A DNA stretch of 8,923 nucleotides from JAENVT01 sp031412355 (GCA_031412355.1 JANOCR010000341.1:1-8923); one strand, 5' to 3'. Positions 1 through 7,722 are shown, counted from the first letter of the stretch. Numbers and translations: made by a program. The notes: a model not told the origin generated them from the letters alone.

Positions 1-129
1 GGCAAAACTGTTTACTGCGTGAGGTTGTCCCCCCGCTGGGGAGGGGGGGGGCAAAACGTCACTGCTGCACAAGACTGACCGAGGTTGTCTCGGCGTGGTT
101 TCGCTAACGTGCCCGGTGGGGGTTACGAC
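1..129. other. Leader/intergenic region upstream of acsA with an imperfect duplicated motif set and a C/G-run hairpin
   Basis: No gene is seen here. The words GCAAAAC, ACTGC and GAGGTTGTC occur in the same order twice: at 2-8, 14-18 and 21-29, and again at 51-57, 61-65 and 81-89, with different spacing in the second copy. Between the copies lie a run of six C (29-34) and a run of nine G (43-51, preceded by GGGG at 38-41). CCCC 31-34 can pair with GGGG 38-41 around a 3-base loop. This may be the regulatory region of acsA or the tail of an upstream transcription unit. No clear -10/-35 pair was recognised. Confidence 0.4.
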
Positions 130-2082
<1,953 letters not shown>

Positions 2083-2097
2083 TCCACCGTCGATAGG

Positions 2098-2117
2098 CAT
2101 TGGCGCTTAAGCCGATG
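2098..2117 (+). other. Small hairpin in the gap after acsA
   Basis: CATTGGC (2098-2104) pairs with GCCGATG (2111-2117), with one G-T wobble, around the loop GCTTAA. It lies 15 bases after the acsA stop and just before the GGAGG sequence of the next gene. No T-tract follows, so it is not a classical terminator. It could weakly stabilise the 3' end of the acsA message or attenuate read-through. Confidence 0.3.
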
Positions 2118-2141
2118 CATGGAGGTGCCGATACACGGTAG

Positions 2142-4250
2142 GTGACGGACGAAGAACTGGCGGGCCAGTCTGGTGCGCTGGCGACGCGCTCTGACGAGGA
2201 AGAGGTCGACCCTGCCGTCGAACCGGTGTTTTCTCCGCAGGACTTCCGGCTCGATCTGCGAGCCAAGTTGGCGGTTGCCACCGAAGAGCCGTTGCCCAAT
2301 CTCGATAGCCCGGCGATTCGCAAGTTGACCTGGGAGCATGTTGTACCTGACCGACCGGTGTCGACGGCACCGAGTGCGACAACAACCGTCCCGTTGCCGC
2401 CGCCGCGTCGGGTGCCACCTCCACCGCCTCTACCGACATCGAGCCTTCAACCACCGGCTCCCGTCGCCGCGTCCGAGCCCGTCGCGCAGGGCGTGGTTGA
2501 GGCGGTCCCTGTCGAAGAGGTCCCTGTCGAGGAGTTCCCAGTCGAAGAGTTCGTCGTCGAGGACGAACCCGAGGTGGAAGATCTCGTCGAGGAAGTCGAG
2601 CCGGCGGTCGACGATGACAATGTGGAGCCCGTGGCCGAGCCTGTCGCCGAACCGGCGGCATCCGTCGCCGCGCCCGAAGTCAACACGCTTGCTTCGGTTC
2701 CCGACCTGTTCGATGACGACGACGACACCCCGATCGAGCTGCCCCCGATCACCCCGTCGGGCCCGATAGTCGCCCACGCGCAGAGCGTGTACGCGCCGGT
2801 GCTGGCCGAGACCCTGTACGTGGTTCCGCCGCCGCGCCCCGCGACCACCACCGTGGCTGTCACACCCGGCCCGACCAAACAGCCGCGCCGCAAGGCCAAC
2901 CGCAAGCCGAGGCGCCATCTGTTCCGCACGTTCCTGACCTTGGTGCTGCTGTTCGGACTGCTGGGTGGGGGGGCCTTTGCTGCAAAGACGTACCTCTTGC
3001 AGCTGCCCGAGTGGCCGGTCGAGTTGCAGCCGCTCGCCGACGAAGTCGCCGCATCGCGTGGCTTGCAGTTCAAGGTCACGGTCCCGGTCGTCGAAGTGCC
3101 GATCAGCGACTATGCCCGGCGACTGGCAGGATCCGCAATCGACACCCGAGCCGACTCCGCCCCCGCGTGGCGAGCCCTCGGCCTGCTGAACGGCGAACTC
3201 GACCTCGAGACGATCGGTCGGCAGGCGTTGAACGACGCACCCGCGTTCTACGATCCTGCGAACAAGACCATCTACGTCAGCGACGACCTCAAGGCCTTCG
3301 AGCACCTCCATCGCTTCGCGATGCACCGGGCTCTGGCAACCGCACTGTTGGATCAGCGGTACGACTGGAGCTCTCGGGTAGACGCGGCCTCACCGGCCGC
3401 AGCGCTGGGAATCAGGGCAACCATCGACGGTGATGCCTTGGCCGTGGCGAACGCCTTGGCGATGAACGACGGACCGGACCAACTGGCGCCGGAGCTCTTC
3501 GCCTTCGTTCAAGGTCACGGCAGCACAGTGTCGCCCTCGCAGTACGCGGCGACGCTCGCCGGACGCGCCGGTGTGGCCATGCGGCCGACCATTGCGGCGA
3601 TGGCCAGCGACGTCGACTCGCTGGCGACGCTCGAGCAGGCCACGCCAAGCAGCGACGCGATACTCGACGTGGCTCGACCTCCGGCTGTGGCCGATGCGCC
3701 CGCCGGCATGCAGGGGATGATGTTCTGGTACTACGTGCTGGCAAGCCGGATCGACGACGGTCAGGCATGGTCCGCAGCGACTCGCTGGACGGCCGATTCG
3801 CTGGTCCCGTCGACAGGTTCGACCGGTAAGTGTGTCGACGCCAAGATCGCTGCCGGCGATGCCGACAGCGCCGCCGTGCTGCTGGCGGCCTTCCAAGTGT
3901 GGGCAGCCGTTGCTCCGCTGGAATCGACGACGACAGTTGTGCCGATCGAAGACAACCAGGTCGCCGTTCGGGCCTGCGATCCGAGCGCGACGGTCACTGC
4001 GCTTGTGCCAGTCAAGGTTCCGTTGGCCTTCGGGGGAGCCGGGGTCGAGCGAGCGTTGGTGCAGGCCGCGGTCAGCGCCGCGGGCGATACGAAGGTCGAC
4101 GCTGCGTGCCTCGTCAATGCGGCTCGGGCTCGTGGCACGGTGCTGACTTCGCCTGCCGACGACGCACCGGTGATCGCAGTCAACTGGCAGTCCCCGTACG
4201 TCGCGGCCAACATCGATCTTGCGACCGGCTGCGTCTCCCCAGCAAGTTGA
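2142..4250 (+). CDS. Single-pass membrane protein with acidic Pro/Glu-rich tail and a degenerate zinc-peptidase-like outer domain
   Basis: I know no named gene for this 702-residue protein. Residues 1-245 are acidic, rich in Pro, Val and Glu, and probably disordered; residues 122-141 are four repeats of a five-residue unit of the type VPVEE. A basic stretch (246-258, KQPRRKANRKPRR) precedes one hydrophobic segment (about 260-281), so the N-terminus should be cytoplasmic and the last 420 residues outside. The outer part matches, from memory, an uncharacterised secreted actinobacterial family with HELTHALQDQ, then EGDA, then a 'PPTSTEQVLHP'-like segment, and a late W...C...W region. Here the matching pieces are RALATALLDQ (396-405), DGDA (429-432), ATPSSDAILDVARPPA, and a region around C564 ending in FQVWAA. 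The HExxH histidines and glutamate are absent, so zinc catalysis is unlikely. Four cysteines (564, 612, 656, 697) could form disulfides. GTG 2142 is the first possible start, because TAG at 2139-2141 closes the frame; the GGAGG sequence at 2121-2125 is rather distant. Confidence 0.75.
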   Translation: MTDEELAGQSGALATRSDEEEVDPAVEPVFSPQDFRLDLRAKLAVATEEPLPNLDSPAIRKLTWEHVVPDRPVSTAPSATTTVPLPPPRRVPPPPPLPTSSLQPPAPVAASEPVAQGVVEAVPVEEVPVEEFPVEEFVVEDEPEVEDLVEEVEPAVDDDNVEPVAEPVAEPAASVAAPEVNTLASVPDLFDDDDDTPIELPPITPSGPIVAHAQSVYAPVLAETLYVVPPPRPATTTVAVTPGPTKQPRRKANRKPRRHLFRTFLTLVLLFGLLGGGAFAAKTYLLQLPEWPVELQPLADEVAASRGLQFKVTVPVVEVPISDYARRLAGSAIDTRADSAPAWRALGLLNGELDLETIGRQALNDAPAFYDPANKTIYVSDDLKAFEHLHRFAMHRALATALLDQRYDWSSRVDAASPAAALGIRATIDGDALAVANALAMNDGPDQLAPELFAFVQGHGSTVSPSQYAATLAGRAGVAMRPTIAAMASDVDSLATLEQATPSSDAILDVARPPAVADAPAGMQGMMFWYYVLASRIDDGQAWSAATRWTADSLVPSTGSTGKCVDAKIAAGDADSAAVLLAAFQVWAAVAPLESTTTVVPIEDNQVAVRACDPSATVTALVPVKVPLAFGGAGVERALVQAAVSAAGDTKVDAACLVNAARARGTVLTSPADDAPVIAVNWQSPYVAANIDLATGCVSPAS
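2505..2564 (+). repeat. Four tandem 15-base units encoding an acidic pentapeptide repeat
   Basis: The consecutive units GTCCCTGTCGAAGAG, GTCCCTGTCGAGGAG, TTCCCAGTCGAAGAG and TTCGTCGTCGAGGAC encode VPVEE, VPVEE, FPVEE and FVVED. The first two differ at one synonymous base and the later ones diverge more, which suggests duplication followed by drift. They lie inside the disordered acidic tail of the membrane protein at 2142-4250. Confidence 0.85.
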
Positions 4251-4270
4251 CTTGCCGCGGTCAGTCGCGG
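4243..4270. other. Two adjacent small hairpins covering both stop codons of a convergent gene pair
   Basis: CAAG (4243-4246) pairs with CTTG (4251-4254) around TTGA, which contains the TGA stop of the upstream membrane protein. Next to it, CCGCG (4255-4259) pairs with CGCGG (4266-4270) around a 6-base loop holding the TCA that is the stop codon of the minus-strand yajQ gene. No T-tract is present on either strand. The pair could act as a weak bidirectional 3'-end structure for these closely convergent genes, but the stems are short and may be chance. Confidence 0.3.
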
Positions 4271-4749
4271 AAGTTCTGGAACTGCAGCGGGATGCCGAGG
4301 TCGGCGCCCTTCAGCTCGGCGATGATGGTCTGCAGGTCATCTCGCTTCTTGCCGGTCACACGGACGGTCTCGCCCTGGGTCTGGCTGCTGACACCCTTCG
4401 GACCTTTCTCCTTGATCATCTTGTTGATCTCACGAGCCTTGTCGGAGGAGATGCCGACTTTGACGGTCAGAACCTGTCGGACGCTGTTCTGCGTGGCTTC
4501 TTCGATCTTGCCGTAATCGAGACCCTTCAGCGACACGCCACGCTTGACCAGTTTCTCCTCGATGACGGTTCGCAGGGCGGTCAAACGATCCTCACTGGAG
4601 GTGCGCAACGTCAGCACGAGGTCGGTCTGCTCGATCGATGAATCGGTGTTCTTGAAGTCGTAGCGCGTGGCGATCTCTCGCTGCGCCTGATCGATGGCGT
4701 TGCGCATCTCCTGCCGATCCACCTCGGACACAACATCAAAACTGGGCAT
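4261..4749 (-). CDS. yajQ: YajQ/DUF520-family nucleotide-binding protein
   Basis: At 162 residues this protein has the usual YajQ length. It keeps the family hallmarks from end to end: MPSFDVVSEVDRQE at the start, YDFKNTDSSIE near residue 30, KGLDYGKIEEA in the middle, RVTGKKRDDLQ near residue 130, and the terminal FQNFRD. YajQ folds as two ferredoxin-like domains. In Xanthomonas a member binds cyclic di-GMP and acts with a transcription factor, and the E. coli protein binds nucleotides or RNA. The role in actinobacteria is unclear, so a signalling function here is only inference. The start ATG (4749-4747) gives exactly the canonical N-terminus, but no clear Shine-Dalgarno sequence stands just upstream. 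The gene converges on the membrane-protein gene with a 10-base gap and diverges from tRNA-Tyr across 42 bases, so both promoters must share or overlap that short interval. Confidence 0.95.
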   Translation of the reverse strand: MPSFDVVSEVDRQEMRNAIDQAQREIATRYDFKNTDSSIEQTDLVLTLRTSSEDRLTALRTVIEEKLVKRGVSLKGLDYGKIEEATQNSVRQVLTVKVGISSDKAREINKMIKEKGPKGVSSQTQGETVRVTGKKRDDLQTIIAELKGADLGIPLQFQNFRD

Positions 4750-4771
4750 GCCGTGAGACTAGTTGCGCCGC

Positions 4772-4777
4772 TAACCT
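4772..4777 (+). promoter_or_regulatory. Possible -10 element of tRNA-Tyr
   Basis: TAACCT lies 14 bases before the first base of tRNA-Tyr and fits a -10 hexamer moderately well. The matching -35 would fall on the yajQ start region, and no good TTGACA-like hexamer is visible there. The call rests mainly on position. Confidence 0.25.
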
Positions 4778-4791
4778 CATTTCCCTCAGAT

Positions 4792-4874
4792 GGGTCGGTA
4801 CCCGAGTGGCCAAAGGGGGTTGACTGTAAATCAACTGGCATAGTCCTACGGAGGTTCGAATCCTTCCCGGCCCA
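4792..4874 (+). tRNA. tRNA-Tyr (anticodon GTA)
   Basis: This is an 83-base class II tRNA. The acceptor stem GGGTCGG (4792-4798) pairs with CCGGCCC (4867-4873), followed by discriminator A 4874. The anticodon stem GTTGA/TCAAC (4819-4823, 4831-4835) encloses loop CTGTAAA, with the GTA anticodon at 4826-4828. A long variable arm follows, as expected for bacterial tRNA-Tyr. The T stem GGAGG/CCTTC closes the loop TTCGAAT. CCA is not encoded directly after the discriminator, so it must be added enzymatically. Confidence 0.97.
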
Positions 4875-4882
4875 CCCACCGG

Positions 4883-4921
4883 ATCGCCAGGCTCCCGCCG
4901 GGGCCTGGCGATTGCACTTTT
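4883..4921 (+). terminator. Intrinsic terminator after tRNA-Tyr
   Basis: ATCGCCAGGC (4883-4892) pairs perfectly with GCCTGGCGAT (4903-4912). Within the loop, CCC and GGG can extend the stem further. A T-run (4918-4921, TTTT after TGCAC) follows. The position, 9 bases after the tRNA, suggests it ends the tRNA-Tyr transcript as a single-gene unit and separates it from the ABC-F gene that starts 31 bases later. Confidence 0.75.
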
Positions 4922-4951
4922 CTAGAACAACGCTTCCACCATCAACGACTC

Positions 4952-6757
4952 ATGATCCTGATCGACGCCGAACGACTTGCCGCCAGCCGGCCGAATCGCC
5001 CCCTGTTCGCCGATGTGTCGGTGACCATCAGCGACGGCGATCGCCTCGGTGTCGTCGGGCTCAACGGCTCCGGCAAGAGCACCCTGCTGCGCATGCTGGC
5101 CGGCGAACTGCAACCCGAGGCTGGCGAGGTGCGTTGGGGGCGCGGAGCCCGAGTCGGCTTCCTGCTGCAGAACCCGGTGCTGCCGGCCGGGTCGGTGCGC
5201 GAGGCCGTTGGTGGCGAGTGGCAGGGCGAGGCGATGCTCGATCGTCTCGGCATGACGCCCTTGCTCGATTCGCCCATCGGCGAGTTGTCGGGTGGCCAGG
5301 CCAAGCGCGCCGCGCTGGCTCGGCTGCTGGTCGGCGAGTACGAGGTGTTGATCCTCGACGAGCCCACCAACCATCTCGACCTCGATGCCATTCAGTTCCT
5401 CGAGCAGTGGCTCGCCGATTACCGGGGTGGCCTGGTGTTGGTCACGCACGATCGTCACGTGCTCGACAAGGTCACGACCAAGGTGCTCGAGCTCGACCGC
5501 GGCTCGGCATACCTGCACATTCCCACGGGCTGGAACGAGGGCTCCGGCTACGCGGCGTACCTGGCCGGTCGCGCCGAACGTGAAGAGCGTGCCGAGGTCG
5601 CCGAGCAAGTTCGCAAGAACCTGGCGACGCGCGAGCTGGCGTGGTTGCGCAGGGGAGCCCCGGCACGCACGTCGAAGCCGAAGGCTCGCATCGCCACCGC
5701 GACGGCGCTCGTCGAGGGTAGGGCGCAAGGCGCCGCACGCGACGGTGACCTCGGCTTGGCGATGGGTTCGAAGCGGTTGGGATCGAAGGGCATCGAACTC
5801 ATCGATGTTGCGTTCAGCTGGCCCGACGGCACCCGCGTGATCGAGCCATGCTCGCTGGTGTTCGAACCCGGCGATCGGGTCGGCGTGGTCGGCGCCAACG
5901 GCACCGGCAAGTCGACACTGCTGGACCTCGTCGCCGGGCGACTGGCGCCCACACATGGCAGCGTCGACCGCGGCGCCACCGTGCAGGTCGGCTACTACGA
6001 CCAACTCGGGCGCGACCTCGACTTGACCCAACGGGTCCGCGAGGCCATCGCCGGCGACAAGGGTGAGCCGTCGCTCGCCGACGTCGCCTTGATGCGCCGC
6101 TTCTGGTTCGACGGCGATGCCCAGTTCGCCCCGATCGGGACCCTCAGCGGTGGCGAGCGCCGTCGACTGCAGTTGCTGCTGACCCTGGTGCCGCAGCCGA
6201 ACGTGTTGCTGCTCGACGAGCCGACCAACGACCTCGACCTCGACACCCTGCGGGCGATGGAGGACTTCCTCGATGACTGGCCGGGCATCGTCGTGACCGT
6301 CAGCCACGACCGCGCCTTCCTCGACAGGGTCACCGACGAACTGCTGGCCCTCGACGGTCGCGGCGGGGTTGCCTGGGTTCGTGGTGGTGTCAGCGCCTGG
6401 CTCGCGCAGCGCGCCGCGGCGACCGCCCAATCAACGCCGATCCAACCGAACTTTGTCGCTGCCAAGTCGTCTGGTGACTCGGCAGCGACAAAGTTGCCGC
6501 TGAGGCGCCAGAACTCGTCAGCGCGAAGCCCGTCGACGGTCCGGCGCCTGCTTGGCCAGGCCGAACGGACCGTGGCCACGGCGGTCGCGGCGCGCGACAA
6601 GTTGGCTGCTCAGATGGCTTCCACCAACGCCCATTGGGAGTTGTCGGCGTTGGGCGCCGAGTTGGCCGCCGCCGAGGCAACCGTGACCGCGGCGGAGGAG
6701 CAGTGGCTGGCCCTGGCCGCCGAAGCCGAAGCCGAAGCCTTGGGCCTCACTCCCTAA
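4952..6757 (+). CDS. ABC-F family ATPase, Uup-like ribosome-associated protein
   Basis: This 601-residue cytoplasmic protein has two ABC ATPase domains and no membrane segment, the mark of ABC-F translation factors. Domain 1 has Walker A GLNGSGKST (36-44), signature LSGGQ (112-116) and Walker B ILDEP with D136/E137. Domain 2 has GANGTGKST (314-322), LSGGE (398-402) and LLLDEPTND with D422/E423. The interdomain linker carries LAWLRRGAPARTSKPKARI (around W231), typical of the Uup branch. Residues from about 525 form an Ala/Glu-rich, probably coiled-coil tail like the C-terminal domain of Uup, which binds nucleic acid. Family members act at the ribosomal E site, in stalled-translation relief, subunit assembly or antibiotic protection; which applies here cannot be told. 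The segment at about residues 500-515, joining domain 2 to the tail, is encoded by a perfect 15-base inverted repeat, an oddity described separately. No clear Shine-Dalgarno sequence precedes ATG 4952, so the mRNA may be leaderless or weakly initiated. Confidence 0.93.
   Translation: MILIDAERLAASRPNRPLFADVSVTISDGDRLGVVGLNGSGKSTLLRMLAGELQPEAGEVRWGRGARVGFLLQNPVLPAGSVREAVGGEWQGEAMLDRLGMTPLLDSPIGELSGGQAKRAALARLLVGEYEVLILDEPTNHLDLDAIQFLEQWLADYRGGLVLVTHDRHVLDKVTTKVLELDRGSAYLHIPTGWNEGSGYAAYLAGRAEREERAEVAEQVRKNLATRELAWLRRGAPARTSKPKARIATATALVEGRAQGAARDGDLGLAMGSKRLGSKGIELIDVAFSWPDGTRVIEPCSLVFEPGDRVGVVGANGTGKSTLLDLVAGRLAPTHGSVDRGATVQVGYYDQLGRDLDLTQRVREAIAGDKGEPSLADVALMRRFWFDGDAQFAPIGTLSGGERRRLQLLLTLVPQPNVLLLDEPTNDLDLDTLRAMEDFLDDWPGIVVTVSHDRAFLDRVTDELLALDGRGGVAWVRGGVSAWLAQRAAATAQSTPIQPNFVAAKSSGDSAATKLPLRRQNSSARSPSTVRRLLGQAERTVATAVAARDKLAAQMASTNAHWELSALGAELAAAEATVTAAEEQWLALAAEAEAEALGLTP
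6449..6495. repeat. Long inverted repeat inside the ABC-F coding sequence
   Basis: AACTTTGTCGCTGCC (6449-6463) is the exact reverse complement of GGCAGCGACAAAGTT (6481-6495). Inside the 17-base spacer, AGTC (6465-6468) pairs with GACT (6476-6479), so the hairpin has 19 pairs with one A-C mismatch and a 7-base loop. The element keeps the reading frame and lies in the linker before the C-terminal coiled coil. Its size and symmetry suggest a REP- or MITE-like palindrome inserted into a tolerant linker. A transcribed RNA or DNA cruciform role is also possible. Confidence 0.9.
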
Positions 6758-6765
6758 ACCCCATC

Positions 6766-6804
6766 GGGCGCGATATCACGCCTGAGCTGGCAATTTTCGC
6801 GCCC
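6766..6804. repeat. 39-base palindromic-ended element, copy 1
   Basis: The element begins GGGCGCGA and ends with its reverse complement TCGCGCCC. GCC and GGC around TGAGCT in the middle can form a small inner stem. It is identical over all 39 bases to the second copy at 6818-6856. It starts 8 bases after the ABC-F stop, in the gap between two convergent genes. No T-tract follows the stem, so it is not a standard intrinsic terminator, though it could still stabilise mRNA ends. Confidence 0.93.
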
Positions 6805-6817
6805 ACAAACACGATCG

Positions 6818-6856
6818 GGGCGCGATATCACGCCTGAGCTGGCAATTTTCGCGCCC
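6818..6856. repeat. 39-base palindromic-ended element, copy 2
   Basis: This is an exact copy of the element at 6766-6804, in the same orientation, with a 13-base spacer (period 52). ATC precedes both copies, one extra G being present before copy 2. It ends 11 bases before the stop codon of the minus-strand acetyltransferase gene. Exact identity of the pair implies a recent tandem duplication or ongoing homogenisation. Confidence 0.93.
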
Positions 6857-6867
6857 GACGGGATGGG

Positions 6868-7416
6868 TCAGAGGAGGGCTTGCATGATGGCGACGTCGAG
6901 CCACCTGTTGAACTTGCGACCAACCTCGCGTTCGATGCCGACCACGTCGAACCCGCACGAGCGATGCAGAGCGATCGACGCTTCACTGGCCGCCGAGATT
7001 CGGGCGAACACGGTGTGGAAGCCCGACGCCGCCGCAACTCGCAGCAGTTCGTTGACGATCAGCTTGCCGATCCCTTGGCCATTGCGATCGCGGCGAACAT
7101 AGACCGAGTCCTCGACGCTGGTGCGATAGGCGGCGCGCTCCTTGTACGGCGACAGCGAACCGAAGCCGACCACCTCGCCGCGCTCGTCGGACGGATCCAC
7201 GGCGACGATGGCCGCGAAGGCTCCGTTACGGTCGGCGATCCATCGCTGTTGCTCGTCGAGCGATCGGGGCACCAGGTCGAACGTGGCCGCGGTGTTCGAG
7301 ACCTCGTAGTTGTAGATCTGGCGGATTTGTTCGGCGTCACCCAGCGATGCCAATCGCAGTGTGATCGACTCGATCCGGCCCTCGTTCACGCCGGCCGAGC
7401 GTAGTGCCGAAAGCAC
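6868..7416 (-). CDS. GNAT N-acetyltransferase, phosphinothricin/methionine-sulfoximine acetyltransferase type
   Basis: This 182-residue cytoplasmic enzyme should transfer the acetyl group of acetyl-CoA to the amino group of a small molecule. It follows the Pat/Bar/MddA pattern: IRQIYNYEVSNTAATFD near residues 31-47, LSPYKERAAYRTSVEDSVYV (88-107) with E102 at the position of the family's conserved glutamate, the acetyl-CoA pyrophosphate loop RNGQGIGK (111-118), and ALHRSCGF (149-156). Bar-type members detoxify phosphinothricin, but many chromosomal homologues act on methionine sulfoximine, methionine sulfone or unknown amines, so the substrate here is open. The start is uncertain: GTG 7416 has GGGA about 8 bases upstream, while GTG 7389 would remove nine residues and still keep the whole domain. 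The gene is convergent with the ABC-F gene; the tandem 39-base repeats fill the gap between them. It diverges from the tRNA-Thr/tuf cluster. Confidence 0.88.
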   Translation of the reverse strand: MLSALRSAGVNEGRIESITLRLASLGDAEQIRQIYNYEVSNTAATFDLVPRSLDEQQRWIADRNGAFAAIVAVDPSDERGEVVGFGSLSPYKERAAYRTSVEDSVYVRRDRNGQGIGKLIVNELLRVAAASGFHTVFARISAASEASIALHRSCGFDVVGIEREVGRKFNRWLDVAIMQALL

Positions 7417-7460
7417 GAGAATCCCGTGGTAGATGCCCCAAGGTCGGCGCTATGCTTCTG

Positions 7461-7492
7461 CGCTGGCTTGCGGGTAGAACCGCGCGCCAGCG
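7461..7492. other. Inverted repeat immediately upstream of tRNA-Thr
   Basis: CGCTGGC (7461-7467) pairs with GCCAGCG (7486-7492), and an inner GGT/ACC pair around AGA can extend the structure. It ends 3 bases before the tRNA. It may form part of the 5' leader recognised during tRNA maturation, or an operator at this promoter. TATGCT at 7451-7456 is a possible -10 nearby, without a good -35. Confidence 0.35.
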
Positions 7493-7495
7493 ATC

Positions 7496-7568
7496 GCCCT
7501 TTTAGCTCAGTCGGTAGAGCAACGCCATGGTAAGGCGTAGGTCGTGGGTTCGATTCCCACAGAGGGCT
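7496..7568 (+). tRNA. tRNA-Thr (anticodon GGT)
   Basis: This is a 73-base tRNA. Acceptor GCCCTTT (7496-7502) pairs with AGAGGGC (7561-7567), followed by discriminator T 7568. The anticodon stem ACGCC/GGCGT surrounds ATGGTAA, with GGT at 7529-7531. The T arm is GTGGG-TTCGATT-CCCAC, and the D arm contains AGCTCAGTCGGTAGAGC. CCA is not encoded. It probably shares a transcript with tRNA-Met and tuf. Confidence 0.97.
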
Positions 7569-7623
7569 CGACCAGACGGTCCGCCTTGCTTCGGGCAAAG
7601 CGAAACCGGTTCGGCAAAGCCCT
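7569..7623 (+). other. Spacer between tRNA-Thr and tRNA-Met with a short duplicated word
   Basis: TTCGGGCAAAGC (7590-7601) recurs as TTCGGCAAAGC (7610-7620), and TTGC/GCAA can form a small hairpin around TTCGG. There is no T-tract terminator, which fits co-transcription and cleavage of the two tRNAs. Confidence 0.4.
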
Positions 7624-7697
7624 GGCGGCGTAGCTCAGTTGGTCAGAGCATCCGGCTCATAATCGGAAGGTCATCGGTTCGAGACCGATCGCCGCTA
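7624..7697 (+). tRNA. tRNA-Met, elongator type (anticodon CAT)
   Basis: This is a 74-base tRNA. Acceptor GGCGGCG (7624-7630) pairs with CGCCGCT (7690-7696), the first pair being G-U, with discriminator A 7697. Anticodon stem TCCGG/TCGGA encloses CTCATAA, with CAT at 7658-7660. The T arm is ATCGG-TTCGAGA-CCGAT. The paired first position and overall sequence fit elongator Met rather than initiator. An Ile2 tRNA with a modified CAT anticodon is the alternative, but the resemblance to actinobacterial elongator Met is better. CCA is not encoded. Confidence 0.93.
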
Positions 7698-7722
7698 CAA
7701 ACCCAAGTCACCAAAATCACGA

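Noticed and set aside
38..51. G-rich run considered as a canonical G-quadruplex
   Set aside because: GGGGA followed by nine G does not provide four separate three-G tracts with loops, so only a weaker two-layer form would be possible.
3303..3326. Histidines HLH and MH just before RALAT considered as an intact shifted zinc site
   Set aside because: They do not form HExxH or another zinc motif with a properly placed glutamate. The family landmark DQRYDW fixes the alignment and leaves the ligand positions as Arg and Thr.
4753..5583. 276-codon plus-strand frame running through tRNA-Tyr
   Set aside because: It crosses a tRNA gene and its terminator, then runs out of frame with the ABC-F gene. 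The product is low-complexity and Arg-rich.
4922..6430. 502-codon minus-strand open frame
   Set aside because: It is antisense to the ABC-F gene, whose motifs are all intact on the plus strand. High GC produces long antisense frames, and no domain is recognisable in this one.
6766..6856. Tandem identical repeats considered as a CRISPR array
   Set aside because: There are only two units, the spacer is 13 bases, the repeats have long inverted ends with an inner stem, and no cas genes are nearby.
6868..7416. GNAT protein considered as the regulator that acetylates the acetyl-CoA synthetase lysine
   Set aside because: Its sequence follows the small-molecule phosphinothricin/methionine-sulfoximine acetyltransferase type, it has no regulatory domain, and it is about 5 kb from acsA in the opposite orientation.
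7386..7598. 70-codon minus-strand frame with SPLWESNPRPTPYHG
   Set aside because: This is the well-known false peptide read from the antisense strand of a tRNA; it overlaps tRNA-Thr exactly.
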